From Pseudobdellovibrionaceae bacterium (GTDB lineage: Bacteria; Bdellovibrionota; Bdellovibrionia; Bdellovibrionales; JAMPXM01): DNA of 64,000 nt. The position numbers and the translations under genes are program-made. Shown here piece by piece: positions 32,992 to 41,814 of the stretch; within the stretch, counting starts at the first letter, position 1; each line of letters opens with the position of its first letter. The DNA is taken from contig JAJTYM010000001.1 in NCBI GenBank assembly GCA_021463345.1, positions 136,001-200,000 of the forward strand, in the 5' to 3' direction. Under the pieces are notes generated by a model. That model had not been told where the DNA came from, searched no databases, and was given only the letters and a program-made list of their open reading frames with translations.

Positions 32992-34822
32992 AGGCTTGAA
33001 CCCCGACATAGTGATAATTCCCAACCTCGTCGAGCCAATACTCGCCCTGGAACGGCCAGTACTCGTAACCGTTCTGCACGAAGTACTGCCGGCTGGAGTC
33101 CTGATCGATCTTGTTCTTGGCGAGGCCTTTGCCGGCGATTTCCTTCTTCACGCTGTCCTTCTTGCCGCGTATGACCTCGAGCCGCAAGAACCCGTTCTGC
33201 TCGAACAAGTCGACAAGATCGCGCCCGATGATCCCGAGATGGCGCCTGATGAGCTTGCCGGCGAACTGCTGGGTCGCTTCCATCCGCTTGTCGACGACTT
33301 GCTTGGCGTACCGTCCGATCGGCGACGAACTCCAAGTCCCGGGCATCGAATTGATGCGCTTTTTCTCTTCCTCGAGCTTCGCGATGTAGCTGAAGCTCCT
33401 GCGCACGTCGCCCTCTTTCAAGACGTGGCGCGCGACGACGAACGGGATGCGGTTGCCCGCTCGACCCTTTTTATCGCGGCGGACGACATTGAAATTGGAC
33501 GCGACTCTGCTGAGCTCGCGGTAATACGACACGGGATCCGAGCTGTCCCGAAGCACGTCCTTCACGTCGCGGAGCACGGGTTTGTAGATTTTCTCGAACA
33601 ACGTCAGCACCTTCTCCATCTCGTCGTAGCGGCAGATGAAAAGATAGACGATCGACCGCAGGAGCAGGGACTCGGGCTGATAGACGTCCTCGTAGAAGTC
33701 GGAGTGCAGCGAGTGGAAGTTGCTGAGCGCCGAGCGGAACCGGGCCGAGCGGAGCATCGCCCACGTCGATTCGAAGAGCGCCGCGTGCCACTGTTCCGTG
33801 TCCCTGGGGATCTCTCGGTACGCCTCGAGCGCCGCGTCCCAGTTCTGGCGCTGATAAAGGACGCGGGCTTTGCCGAGCAGGCCGCTCACCCGATTCGGGT
33901 CGGTGACTCCCTCGTTCATGACCGAGAGCTCCTCGAAAGCGTTGCCCGCCCGCTCGAGGTTGCCGGCCTCGACGAAAGCCAGCGCCTGCTTGTACTTGGC
34001 CTTGCTGAAAAACGCGCTGCCCGCTTTCACCCGCCCGAAGAGGCGGGCGGCCTCGACGTACTCCTTCTCGGCGAGCTTGATCTCGCCGGTCCGGAAGTAA
34101 AGCATGTCCCGATGGACCGCCGGGAAATCGTTCTCGTTCACCTTTTTGATCGCGTACTTGAGGAGCACGTCGCTGTCGAGCGCGTCGGCGGAGAGGGAGA
34201 GTTTCTCAAGCGCCTGCCGCAGGTACCTCCCGCGGCCGCCGCCCCGGCTCTCGGCCTTCACCACGTCGTAGAAGACGAACGCGGCCGTCTGGTACATTTT
34301 CATCTCGTACAGCATCAAGCCGAGAATGTATTTGATCTGCGTCGACTCCCCCTGGTACTGGGGCGCACGGCTCATCTGGAACAGCAGACGCGAGGCTTCC
34401 TGGTACTTCCCTTCGGCCGCGAGTTGCCGCGCGCGCGCCAAGTTGCGGTCGCCCGACCGTCCCGAGGACGGAGCGCTCCGCGCGCGCGACGGGCTCGTTT
34501 GGGATTTCCGCGCCGCCTTGCCTTTGGGGGCCGGCCTCGAAGAGGTTTTTTTCCTCGTGTTCGCGGCGACCAACTCGCCCTCTTCGACGAGCGCGCGGAG
34601 CTCGTCCGAAACGTCCTGGCTCGCGGGCCGTGGCACGGGTCCCGCCGACGGCGGGAGCTCCCGGAGCCATGGGGCCCCGGGCCCCGCCTCGCCCGCCGGA
34701 ACAGGGTTGACGCTCGTGTCCGGAGCCGGGTTCGGGGGCACGCTCGCCGCGACCGGCAGCGTGAGCGCGAGGGCCGCGCACGCGGAAAGGATTCTCTTGA
34801 GGCGCTTCGTCGGCGATCTCAT
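32984..34822 (-). CDS. Exported TPR-type repeat protein (possible GltC-like)
   Basis: 612 residues from the ATG at 34822 (GGAGG 9 nt upstream), in an ATGA overlap with the upstream barrel gene. Signal peptide LKRILSACAALALTLPVAAS; a Pro-rich then Lys/Arg-rich region to about 125; then helical repeats (YQEASRLLFQMSRAPQYQG, MLYEMKMYQTAAFVFYDVV, EKEYVEAARLFGRVKAGSA). The C-terminal 150 residues are less repetitive and end WPFQGEYWLDEVGNYHYVG. Predicted periplasmic or outer-membrane-associated partner of the other TPR proteins; the GltC assignment rests on gene order. Confidence 0.83.
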   Translation of the reverse strand: MRSPTKRLKRILSACAALALTLPVAASVPPNPAPDTSVNPVPAGEAGPGAPWLRELPPSAGPVPRPASQDVSDELRALVEEGELVAANTRKKTSSRPAPKGKAARKSQTSPSRARSAPSSGRSGDRNLARARQLAAEGKYQEASRLLFQMSRAPQYQGESTQIKYILGLMLYEMKMYQTAAFVFYDVVKAESRGGGRGRYLRQALEKLSLSADALDSDVLLKYAIKKVNENDFPAVHRDMLYFRTGEIKLAEKEYVEAARLFGRVKAGSAFFSKAKYKQALAFVEAGNLERAGNAFEELSVMNEGVTDPNRVSGLLGKARVLYQRQNWDAALEAYREIPRDTEQWHAALFESTWAMLRSARFRSALSNFHSLHSDFYEDVYQPESLLLRSIVYLFICRYDEMEKVLTLFEKIYKPVLRDVKDVLRDSSDPVSYYRELSRVASNFNVVRRDKKGRAGNRIPFVVARHVLKEGDVRRSFSYIAKLEEEKKRINSMPGTWSSSPIGRYAKQVVDKRMEATQQFAGKLIRRHLGIIGRDLVDLFEQNGFLRLEVIRGKKDSVKKEIAGKGLAKNKIDQDSSRQYFVQNGYEYWPFQGEYWLDEVGNYHYVGVQACE

Positions 34823-35658
34823 CTGTACGTTGCCTCCGGGAAGAACCAGCTCATACCGACCGTCAGGAACAGGTTGTTGTAGATCGAAGTCTCTCGCTTG
34901 GCCGCGACTTGGCTCTCGGCGGCGAAGAAATTCCAGCTGAAGTCCCAGCGGAACGCGCTCCCTTTGCTGAGCGCGAAGACCTGGCCCGTGCCGATGTGGA
35001 GCGTGGGCTCGCTGCCGCCTTGGTTCGTGCCGGTCACACCGCCGCCGGCCGAGAAATAGAGGTCGAAAGGCGTGATCATCCTGTTCCCCCAAGTCATCTT
35101 CCCGTAAACGGGCGTCCATTTGAAGTCGACGCCGTAGAAGGATTCCGCGGTGATCAGGCTCTGGGTGAAGACGCCTCGCTTGTTCTTCAAGTCGGACGTG
35201 ACCTGTTTTTCGGAGGTGCTGAGGATCCACGCGTTCAGCTCGATCCCGAACCTTTCCTGGAAGTAATAACCCACGCGCCCCATGCCGCCGACCGACAGGA
35301 AAAACGCGTCGTTCAAGACGCCCGATGCGCCGGCGAAGAGCTCGAACCGCTTCGTCTTCGGCAAGTAACGCTTCTGAATGACCGCGACGTCCTCGAAGGG
35401 CGAGAGTTTGACGAGGTCGGAAAATTCCCTGACGACGGCCGACGCCGGCTTCTCGGCGGGCGGAGGCTCCTCCCTGTCCCGCGGCCTCCTTTCAGGGGGC
35501 GCGTTCGCCGCCGACTCCTCCTCGGCCGAGAACAAAGCCTCGATATCGTCCGCCGTCGCGCTCTGGGCGCGCGCCTCGCTCATCATGGCGAAGGACACGG
35601 CGGCGAGGGACGCGGCAACGGTCACCAGCGGCAGTGCTATCGAAAGAAGTCTTTTCAT
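34819..35658 (-). CDS. Outer-membrane beta-barrel protein of the Glt-type cluster
   Basis: 279 residues. Signal peptide (MKRLLSIALPLVTVAASLAA..., about 1-33), an acidic/Pro-rich stretch to about 75, then alternating amphipathic strands (RFELFAGASGVLNDAFFLSV, FGIELNAWILS, FDLYFSAGGGVTG) ending in aromatic strand GMSWFFPEATYR. This fits the outer-membrane barrel family shared by myxobacteria and Bdellovibrio and used as GltA/GltB. ATG at 35658. It overlaps the next TPR gene by 4 bp. Confidence 0.82.
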   Translation of the reverse strand: MKRLLSIALPLVTVAASLAAVSFAMMSEARAQSATADDIEALFSAEEESAANAPPERRPRDREEPPPAEKPASAVVREFSDLVKLSPFEDVAVIQKRYLPKTKRFELFAGASGVLNDAFFLSVGGMGRVGYYFQERFGIELNAWILSTSEKQVTSDLKNKRGVFTQSLITAESFYGVDFKWTPVYGKMTWGNRMITPFDLYFSAGGGVTGTNQGGSEPTLHIGTGQVFALSKGSAFRWDFSWNFFAAESQVAAKRETSIYNNLFLTVGMSWFFPEATYR

Positions 35659-35833
35659 CGCGCCCACACCTTTATCCACAAGCTGCCTAACTCGAGCGGG
35701 TCGACAGGAAACAGCGCAAGCCCCTGGGTTCCGTTCAAAGACCGAGACTCGCGCGGCTCTTAGCATATTATTAAAAACCCTGGTGAAACGTTAGCGCCCG
35801 CGGAGAATCTGGGCTTTTGTTGAGCGCCGGGGC

Positions 35834-36571
35834 TCACGTCCCCGGCAACAACCAGATGGCTCCGACGCTCAGGAGGCTGCCGATGTACAGGCGCTTCGGG
35901 AACAGACTCGCGGACTGCTCGCCCGCGGCGTTGAGCAGGGTCGTCTTCGGGGCGCCGAACGGGTCGGGGCCCTGGTACATGAGGACGCGGAGGTCGAACC
36001 GGAGGGCGAAGTGCGGGCTGAAATAGAATTTCTGCCCGAGGCCGAAGTTCAGGACCGGGAACGTCTTGTCGCCGATGTAAATCCCGCCGATGCCGCCGAG
36101 GCCGTACAGCGAGAGGTTCATGATGTAATCCTTCGTGAAGCTCATCTTCCCGTAGAACCCGGTGTACTGGTAGCTGCCGAGGACGACCCACTTCGGCCGG
36201 GGCGCGTGCTGCAGGTTCAGGCTCTCGGTCGAGCCCGGCGGCGGGTTGAGCTCGCTCGTGTAGCTCGTGACCCCCGGCAGGTTGAAGGACCCGAAGATGT
36301 TGACCCCATGTTCCTCGGTGAGGTGGTAGGTCAAGGTGCCGGCGAAGCTGTACTGGTTGAAGAACGCCTCGGTGAGGTTGTATCCGAGCTGGCCGCCGAC
36401 CTCGAAACGCTTCTCGGTGACGACGTTGCGGGCCTTCACGCTCACGGGATTGTCGAAGATCGGCAGCACCGACTCCTGCGCCAGCTCCTCCTCCGGGAAT
36501 TCGATGACTTCCGCGAGGGACGCGGCGGGGGTTGAAAGCAGAAGAAGGACGAGAAACCAGAGACCTTTCAT
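35834..36571 (-). CDS. Outer-membrane beta-barrel protein, second copy, Glt-type cluster
   Basis: 245 residues, related to the barrel encoded just downstream. Signal peptide MKGLWFLVLLLLSTPAASLA; then strands KRFEVGGQLGYNLTEAFF, FAGTLTYHL, NLSLYGLGGIGG, FALRFDLRVLMYQG, and a terminal strand GSLLSVGAIWLLPGT. ATG at 36571 with AAGGG at 6 nt. It begins 31 bp after the kdsC-like gene, so it might be read from that promoter. Two adjacent barrels mirror gltA-gltB. Confidence 0.82.
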   Translation of the reverse strand: MKGLWFLVLLLLSTPAASLAEVIEFPEEELAQESVLPIFDNPVSVKARNVVTEKRFEVGGQLGYNLTEAFFNQYSFAGTLTYHLTEEHGVNIFGSFNLPGVTSYTSELNPPPGSTESLNLQHAPRPKWVVLGSYQYTGFYGKMSFTKDYIMNLSLYGLGGIGGIYIGDKTFPVLNFGLGQKFYFSPHFALRFDLRVLMYQGPDPFGAPKTTLLNAAGEQSASLFPKRLYIGSLLSVGAIWLLPGT

Positions 36572-36602
36572 CGCGGACCCTTTCGCTGGCCGGACCAAGA
36601 CG

Positions 36603-37190
36603 TTAAACCCGGGAATTCCCGACCCTCCGGCGCCTGGACGCCGTCGCCGGACGCGCACTCAACAGATTCGCGCAAGCTTCGGCGACGGCGCCGTCTCCCG
36701 CCTCCGTCTTCGTGATCAAGCCCGCTTTCGCGCGCACGGCCGCGTCCGCTTGGCGCGTCGCTATCAGGAAGCGAGCCTCCCCGCAGGCGCTCAAGTCGGA
36801 TTCGGAAGCCGCGAAAACGGCGACTCGTTCCATGCCGAAACCCTCGGACTTGAGGATCCAAGCGAGCGCGACGTTTTTGTCGCCGCAAGCCTCGATGAAG
36901 AAGTCGACGCCGATGCTTTCGACGGCCTCGCGGACGTCATCGGACCTCGCCGCGGTCACCACGGCCACCCGCCCGCCGCCTTTGCGCCAGCGCCGTAGGG
37001 CGATGGCGTCGCGCACGCTGAACACGCGGCGCCTGCGCCCTTTGTTGTCCTGGTATATTTTGCCGTCGGTCAGCACGCCGTCGACGTCGAGAACGAGCAA
37101 TTCCACCGCCGCCCAAGCCTCGGCTTGGGCGAGAGATCCGCCCGCTCCTCCGTGAGCGCCCGCCGATGATCCTTCACCGTCGTTCACCAT
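36603..37190 (-). CDS. KdsC-like HAD phosphatase with altered motif IV
   Basis: 195 residues, KDO-8-phosphate phosphatase type (removes phosphate from KDO-8-P in LPS core synthesis). HAD motif I is intact (LLVLDVDGVLTDG, Asp35 and Asp37), motif II lies near VVTAARSDDV, and the motif III Lys is in GDKNVALAWI. Motif IV, normally GDDxxD, reads FAASESDL, losing the two metal-binding acidic positions. It may be weak, inactive or use other residues. Start uncertain: ATG at 37190, 37241 or 37298. kdsD and kdsB lie nearby. Confidence 0.75.
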   Translation of the reverse strand: MVNDGEGSSAGAHGGAGGSLAQAEAWAAVELLVLDVDGVLTDGKIYQDNKGRRRRVFSVRDAIALRRWRKGGGRVAVVTAARSDDVREAVESIGVDFFIEACGDKNVALAWILKSEGFGMERVAVFAASESDLSACGEARFLIATRQADAAVRAKAGLITKTEAGDGAVAEACANLLSARPATASRRRRVGNSRV

Positions 37191-37262
37191 GCCGTCTGAT
37201 TCTCGCAGACTCGCGCTGGCGATCGCAAATTCAACACCCATTTCTCGACCGAAGTCGGTCCA

Positions 37263-37274
37263 GATGAGCTCATC
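37263..37274. promoter_or_regulatory. Palindrome in the divergent kdsC-like/lipoprotein gap
   Basis: GATGAGCTCATC is a perfect 12 bp palindrome, followed at once by an overlapping dyad CTCATCAAATGAG (37269-37281). It sits between two divergent genes, next to an AT-rich stretch (37300-37375) suited to promoters. It could be an operator, or lie inside the kdsC-like N-terminus if the longer start is used. Confidence 0.35.
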
Positions 37275-37424
37275 AAATGAGCCAGTCGTCCCGACCATTT
37301 AGATCAAAAAATTAACCGTAAAGTGAAAAATAACGATCACTATTTACTAAAATAATCTGGGTTTGATTTTGCGCCGCGTTTATCTTCACCGCCGAAGCAA
37401 ACCATTGAACAACGGAGGAACGTG

Positions 37425-37649
37425 ATGAAGACCCAGAATCTGAAATCAGTGCTGAAAACCATGACCTTGGCATCCTTGACCGTCGGCCTCGCCGCTTGCG
37501 GCGGAAACGCGGTTCCGACCAAACACCGCATCGACATCAATTCCCTCTCGGCCCACGCGGTGCCGGAAACGGCCGCCGAGAGTCTCGCCCTGGCGGGCGA
37601 GCAAGCGGAAACGCTTCTCGTCGGCGGCGCGACGGGTATTATTTTCTAA
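37425..37649 (+). CDS. Short lipoprotein, probably truncated at its C-terminus
   Basis: 74 residues. Clean start: GGAGG 6 nt before the ATG at 37425. Lipobox LTVGLAACGG (Cys about 24), then a short polar chain ending VGGATGIIF. Codon use is high-GC until about 37635, where sequence composition drops sharply to AT-rich and the frame stops within 12 bases. Its end overlaps the stop of the opposing low-GC gene. This suggests a longer ancestral gene cut by insertion of the AT-rich DNA. Function unknown. Confidence 0.6.
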   Translation: MKTQNLKSVLKTMTLASLTVGLAACGGNAVPTKHRIDINSLSAHAVPETAAESLALAGEQAETLLVGGATGIIF

Positions 37650-37944
37650 TGGTTAAAAGACGGGAACCATTTACTATACAGATTTGGAGATCATTAGCCA
37701 TAGCAAATTTGGCTGATTCTACATTTTGTCTAAACTCTTCTTTGCTATAACCTTCACCTGAACTTGCACCATAGGCAATTCCGTTTTGACCTTTGATTAC
37801 GTTCACACCTGAAATCTGAACTGAATCTCCAGAAAAACGGATTTCTGTTACTTTGTAGCAACCATAAATCTCTTTTGTGAAATCTCCAGCAAAAGCGGAG
37901 CTTGCTGATAAAACAGCAAAAGCAATCAAGATAGTTTTCTTCAT
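37639..37944 (-). CDS. Small exported protein in AT-rich, foreign-looking DNA
   Basis: 101 residues. Strong GGAGG before the ATG at 37944. Signal peptide MKKTILIAFAVLSASSAFA (cleavage after AFA), mature part with two Cys (IYGCYKV near the start, LQICIVNG near the end) that could form one disulfide. Codons are A/T-ending, unlike every neighbour. Not recognised. Composition fits recent transfer from a low-GC bacterium such as a Bdellovibrio-type donor; the alternative is an assembly join. Confidence 0.72.
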   Translation of the reverse strand: MKKTILIAFAVLSASSAFAGDFTKEIYGCYKVTEIRFSGDSVQISGVNVIKGQNGIAYGASSGEGYSKEEFRQNVESAKFAMANDLQICIVNGSRLLTIRK

Positions 37945-38059
37945 ACGGCCTCCTTGTTCATTTTCTTTACACATTGCCAATCAACAGCACTGATTCCCTA
38001 TGAACCAACCCATTAAGTAGATTTGGCTAAATCCAAGAGGGAACAATACAAAAGTCATT

Positions 38060-38082
38060 CCAATTTTTACGGAAAAAATTGG
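38060..38082. repeat. Inverted repeat near the right edge of the AT-rich patch
   Basis: CCAATTTTT, 5 nt loop, AAAAATTGG: a perfect 9 bp stem. It lies 116 bp upstream of the small AT-rich gene and about 120 bp downstream of the kdsD stop. GC-rich sequence resumes within a few bases on the right. It may end the kdsD transcript or mark the insertion edge; no long T-run follows on either strand. The rest of 37945-38205 shows no coding potential. Confidence 0.45.
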
Positions 38083-38205
38083 GGTCCGCCCATGCTGACG
38101 AGCCGAGGCCCCGAAGCGCGTGAGACCGATATATAAATCAATCTAATTAATCAGAGCCAAGCCGGCGTTCCTCGGGCGTTTCCCCGCTTCGGCGCCAGGC
38201 GCCCG

Positions 38206-39186
38206 TCAGCGGATCTTCGCTTTGATGAGATCCTGGAGGTGCAGGAGGCCGACGGGTTTCCGTGGGCACTCGCCCCCGCGGTCGACGACGAACAGGGTCT
38301 GGATGCGGAACTGCTCCATCACGAACAGGGCCTTTTCGGCGAGCTCTTGCGCGTCGATCGTCTTCGGATTGAGCGACATGACGTCGCCCGCCTTCTCGGA
38401 GAGCGGATCGCCGCTCTTCTCGAGACGGCGACGGATGTCGCCGTCGGTGACGATGCCGACCAGGTTCTCGCTCCCGTCGACCACGCCCGCGACCCCGCGC
38501 ACTTCCTTTTGCGTCATCTGCGCGATCACCTCGCGCATGGGCGTCTCGATCTTCACGACCGGCAGCGCTCCGCCCGCGTGCATGACGTCCCCCACTCGCG
38601 TGAGCAAGCGGCGCCCGAGGCTCCCGCCCGGGTGGAATTCCGCGAAATCCCGTTCGCGGAAACCGCGACGCCGCAAGAGCGCCATCGCGAGCGCGTCGCC
38701 GAGGGCGAGCGACGCCGTCGAACTCGCCGTCGGCGCGAGCCCCAGGGGACAAGCCTCCTCATCCACCGAGATGTCGAGGCAGACGTCCGAGGCTTTGGCG
38801 AGGCCGCTCGAGACCTTGCCGCACATCGAGATCAGGGGGATGCCCTTGCGGGCGGCGTACTGGACGAGATCCCGCAGCTCGGGGCTCTCGCCGCCGTACG
38901 AGATCGCGATGATCACGTCGCCTCTGGCGACGACGCCCAAGTCCCCGTGCGAGCTCTCCGCCGGGTGCAGGAAAACCGACGGGCTCCCCGTCGAGCTCAA
39001 CGTGCTCGAGATCTTGCGCCCGACCTGGCCCGATTTCCCCATTCCCGTCACGATGATCTTGCCGCCGCATTCATGCAGCAGATCGAGCGCCTTGACGAAG
39101 CGCTCGTCGAGCCGGGACTTCAGGTTCTGGATCGCGCGGGCCTCGATGTCGAAAACCCGGCGAGCTTCTTCGATGTCATTGAACAT
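38206..39186 (-). CDS. kdsD: D-arabinose 5-phosphate isomerase
   Basis: Converts ribulose 5-phosphate to arabinose 5-phosphate, the first step to KDO for LPS. It has 326 residues: SIS sugar-isomerase domain (about 30-175; GKIIVTGMGKSGQVGRKIS, HPAESSHGDLGV) and two CBS domains (about 205-325; VAGVVDGSENLVGIVTDGDI). The length and domain order are exactly those of KdsD/KpsF. It follows pyrG by 13 bp, and kdsB is two genes upstream. Confidence 0.95.
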   Translation of the reverse strand: MFNDIEEARRVFDIEARAIQNLKSRLDERFVKALDLLHECGGKIIVTGMGKSGQVGRKISSTLSSTGSPSVFLHPAESSHGDLGVVARGDVIIAISYGGESPELRDLVQYAARKGIPLISMCGKVSSGLAKASDVCLDISVDEEACPLGLAPTASSTASLALGDALAMALLRRRGFRERDFAEFHPGGSLGRRLLTRVGDVMHAGGALPVVKIETPMREVIAQMTQKEVRGVAGVVDGSENLVGIVTDGDIRRRLEKSGDPLSEKAGDVMSLNPKTIDAQELAEKALFVMEQFRIQTLFVVDRGGECPRKPVGLLHLQDLIKAKIR

Positions 39187-39199
39187 GGGAAAAGGCCTT

Positions 39200-41062
39200 T
39201 CAGACCAGCGCGCGGCGCGCGCGCGAGCCCTTGGATTTCGTCTCCGCGGGCTTCGCCGCCGATGCGGCCCCTTTGCGCGACAGCACGCGCGACGGCGCGC
39301 GGCGGCCGGCGTCCTTCGCGTGCAGCCGCCGCAGCAGGCTCGCCTCCACGAACGCGCGGAAAAGCGGGTGCGGGCTCAGAGGGCGCGATTTGAACTCGGG
39401 ATGGAACTGCACGCCGATGAACCACGGATGGCTCGGCAGCTCGATGATCTCGACGAGGTCCCGGTCCTCGCAGACCCCCGAGAGCTCCATGCCGTGTTTC
39501 TGGAACAGGGGCCGGAACTTGTTGTTGAACTCGTAGCGATGGCGGTGGCGTTCGGTGACGAGCGGTTTGCCGTAGACCTCGCGCGCCTTCGATCCCTCCC
39601 CGAGCGAGCATGGGTAGGAACCGAGGCGCATGGTGCCGCCCTTGTCGGTGATCTTGCGCTGCTCGTCCATGAAGTCGATGACGAAGTTGCGCGAGCCCTT
39701 TTTCCTCTCGAACTCGCGGCTGGTGGCGTCCTTCACCCCGCAGACGTGGCGCGCGAACTCGATCGCGGCGAGCTGCATGCCGAAGCAGATCCCAAAGAAC
39801 GGGATCTTTTTCTCGCGGGCATGGCGGATGGCGACGATCTTGCCTTCGGCGCCGCGCTCGCCGAAACCGCCGGGCACCAGGATGCCGTCGACGTCGGCCA
39901 GCGCCGTGGCGATGTTGCCCTCGGTGAGCGTCTCCGAATCGACGTAAGCCATTTCGACCCTGACGTTGTTGGCGATCCCGCCGTGCACGATCGCTTCGTT
40001 GAGGGACTTGTAGCTCTCCTTGAGATCGACGTACTTGCCCACGATGCCGATCTTCACGGCCCGGCTCGGGTTCTTGAGCGTGCGCACGATGCGCTCCCAG
40101 CCTTCCAGCCGCGGCTCGGCCGACGACAGCCCCAGGCGTTCGACCACGCGGCCGTCGAAATCCTCGTCGTGCAGCATGAGCGGCACTTCGTAGATCGTCG
40201 AGCAGTCATAGGCGCCGATGACGCTCTCGGGGCGCACGGAGCAGAACAGGCCGATCTTCGACTTGAGGTCCGCCGGCATCGGGCGCTCGCTGCGGCAGAT
40301 GAGAAAGTCCGGCTGGATGCCGATCTCACGCAGCTCCTTCACCGAATGCTGCGTGGGCTTCGACTTCAGCTCGCCCGCGGCGGCGATGTACGGCACGTAG
40401 GTGACGTGCACGAAACAGGTGTTTTTCGGGCCGACGTCGACGCGCATCTGGCGGATCGCTTCCAGGAACGGGAGCGATTCGATGTCGCCGACGGTGCCGC
40501 CGATCTCGACGATCGCGACCTCGGCCCCCTGAGCGGCGTCGAACATGCGCGCTTTGATCTCGTCGGTGATGTGCGGGATGACCTGCACGGTGCCGCCGAG
40601 GTAATCGCCGCGGCGCTCTTTGCCGATCACGCTCTCGTACACCTGGCCGGTCGTCACGGAATTCGAACGGCGCACGGTGATCGACGTGAAGCGTTCGTAG
40701 TGACCGAGATCGAGGTCCGTCTCGGCCCCGTCGTCAGTGACGTACACCTCGCCGTGCTGGAGCGGCGACATCGTCCCCGGATCGACGTTGAGGTAAGGGT
40801 CGAACTTCATCAGCGTGACCTTCAGGCCGCGCGCCTCGAGCAACGTGCCCAAGCTCGCGGCGGAAAGGCCCTTGCCGATCGACGACACGACCCCGCCGGT
40901 GACGAAAATGAATTTCTGGTCCAGGGAGGGTTCCGTTCCCGCTTGGGAGCCGGGCGCTTTGAGACCGAGCGTTCTGGAGCCCGACGCCTTGAAGGCGGCC
41001 TTGGGCGCCGCTTTGGCCCTGGGTTTCACGCCCGCTCGCGCGGACTGTTTTTTGGCCATCAT
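39200..41062 (-). CDS. pyrG: CTP synthase with basic N- and C-terminal extensions
   Basis: Makes CTP from UTP, ATP and glutamine. It has 620 residues against about 540 in most bacteria. The synthetase domain begins near 50 ([20 protein letters not shown]); the amidotransferase domain has the nucleophile in [11 protein letters not shown] and the His/Glu in [12 protein letters not shown]. The extra length is about 48 Lys/Ala-rich residues at the front and about 40 Lys/Arg/Ala-rich residues at the end. It overlaps the kdsB stop by 4 bp; CTP is also the KdsB substrate. Confidence 0.95.
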   Translation of the reverse strand: MMAKKQSARAGVKPRAKAAPKAAFKASGSRTLGLKAPGSQAGTEPSLDQKFIFVTGGVVSSIGKGLSAASLGTLLEARGLKVTLMKFDPYLNVDPGTMSPLQHGEVYVTDDGAETDLDLGHYERFTSITVRRSNSVTTGQVYESVIGKERRGDYLGGTVQVIPHITDEIKARMFDAAQGAEVAIVEIGGTVGDIESLPFLEAIRQMRVDVGPKNTCFVHVTYVPYIAAAGELKSKPTQHSVKELREIGIQPDFLICRSERPMPADLKSKIGLFCSVRPESVIGAYDCSTIYEVPLMLHDEDFDGRVVERLGLSSAEPRLEGWERIVRTLKNPSRAVKIGIVGKYVDLKESYKSLNEAIVHGGIANNVRVEMAYVDSETLTEGNIATALADVDGILVPGGFGERGAEGKIVAIRHAREKKIPFFGICFGMQLAAIEFARHVCGVKDATSREFERKKGSRNFVIDFMDEQRKITDKGGTMRLGSYPCSLGEGSKAREVYGKPLVTERHRHRYEFNNKFRPLFQKHGMELSGVCEDRDLVEIIELPSHPWFIGVQFHPEFKSRPLSPHPLFRAFVEASLLRRLHAKDAGRRAPSRVLSRKGAASAAKPAETKSKGSRARRALV

Positions 41063-41814
41063 CCCTCTCCTTGACGCATGATTTTTTCAATCTTCTGCAC
41101 ATCCTCGGGCGTGTCAACTCCCCAGCTCTCATGGTCCACGCGGACCACTTTGATCCTCGCGCCGAGGTAAAGCGCGCGAAGCTGCTCGAGGCCCTCGGCC
41201 ATTTCGATGGCGACCGGCGGCTGCCGGCAGAAGCGCTCCAGGAAGCCCTTCCGGTAAGCGTAGACGCCGATGTGCTTGAGAGCTCCGTCCAAAGCCGCGC
41301 CCCGCTTCGCGTCGACTCGAGGCTGGAGACGCGAATAAGGGATCGGATGCCGGCTGAAATACAGCGCCTCGTCGCGATGGTTGACGACGATCTTCGCGGT
41401 CGTCGCGGCCGCGAGCGCGGCCGCCGTCAGGGGCCTCCCCAGAGTCGCCATCGCGAGATCCGGATCGGTTTCGAACGGTTCGACGAGGCGGTCCAGGAGA
41501 GCTCCCTCGATCAGGGGCTCGTCGCCCTGGACATTGATGACCACCTCGGCGGCGAGTTCCCGCGCCGCGGCCCAGACGCGATCGGTCCCCGTGGGGAGAT
41601 CGGACCCGGTCATCACCGCTTCGACCCCGCACGCCCGGGCCAGGGCGGCGATGCGCTCGTCGTCCGTGGCGACGACGAGCCGGGCGAGTTTGCGGCTCGC
41701 GCGGGCTCCCTCAATCACCCATCGCAGGAGCGGTTTGCCGTTCACCGGAACGAGCGGCTTTCCGGGGAACCGGGTCGAACCATACCTGGCCGGGATCACG
41801 CCGATGACGTTCAC
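41059..41814 (-). CDS. kdsB: 3-deoxy-manno-octulosonate cytidylyltransferase
   Basis: Activates KDO with CTP to CMP-KDO for lipid A core assembly. It has 251 residues. Motifs: [19 protein letters not shown] at the start, [11 protein letters not shown], and [10 protein letters not shown]-like [11 protein letters not shown]-terminal [16 protein letters not shown]. The start is GTG at 41814 (AGAGG at 6 nt) in a GTGA overlap with engB. Lying between engB and pyrG in one run, it is coupled to CTP supply. Confidence 0.95.
   Translation of the reverse strand: MNVIGVIPARYGSTRFPGKPLVPVNGKPLLRWVIEGARASRKLARLVVATDDERIAALARACGVEAVMTGSDLPTGTDRVWAAARELAAEVVINVQGDEPLIEGALLDRLVEPFETDPDLAMATLGRPLTAAALAAATTAKIVVNHRDEALYFSRHPIPYSRLQPRVDAKRGAALDGALKHIGVYAYRKGFLERFCRQPPVAIEMAEGLEQLRALYLGARIKVVRVDHESWGVDTPEDVQKIEKIMRQGEG

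Noticed and set aside
34823-35230. N-terminal extension of the 612-residue TPR protein over the outer-membrane barrel gene
   Set aside because: The extension is Arg-rich shadow sequence; the ATG at 34822 has GGAGG and a signal peptide and overlaps the barrel stop by 4 bp.
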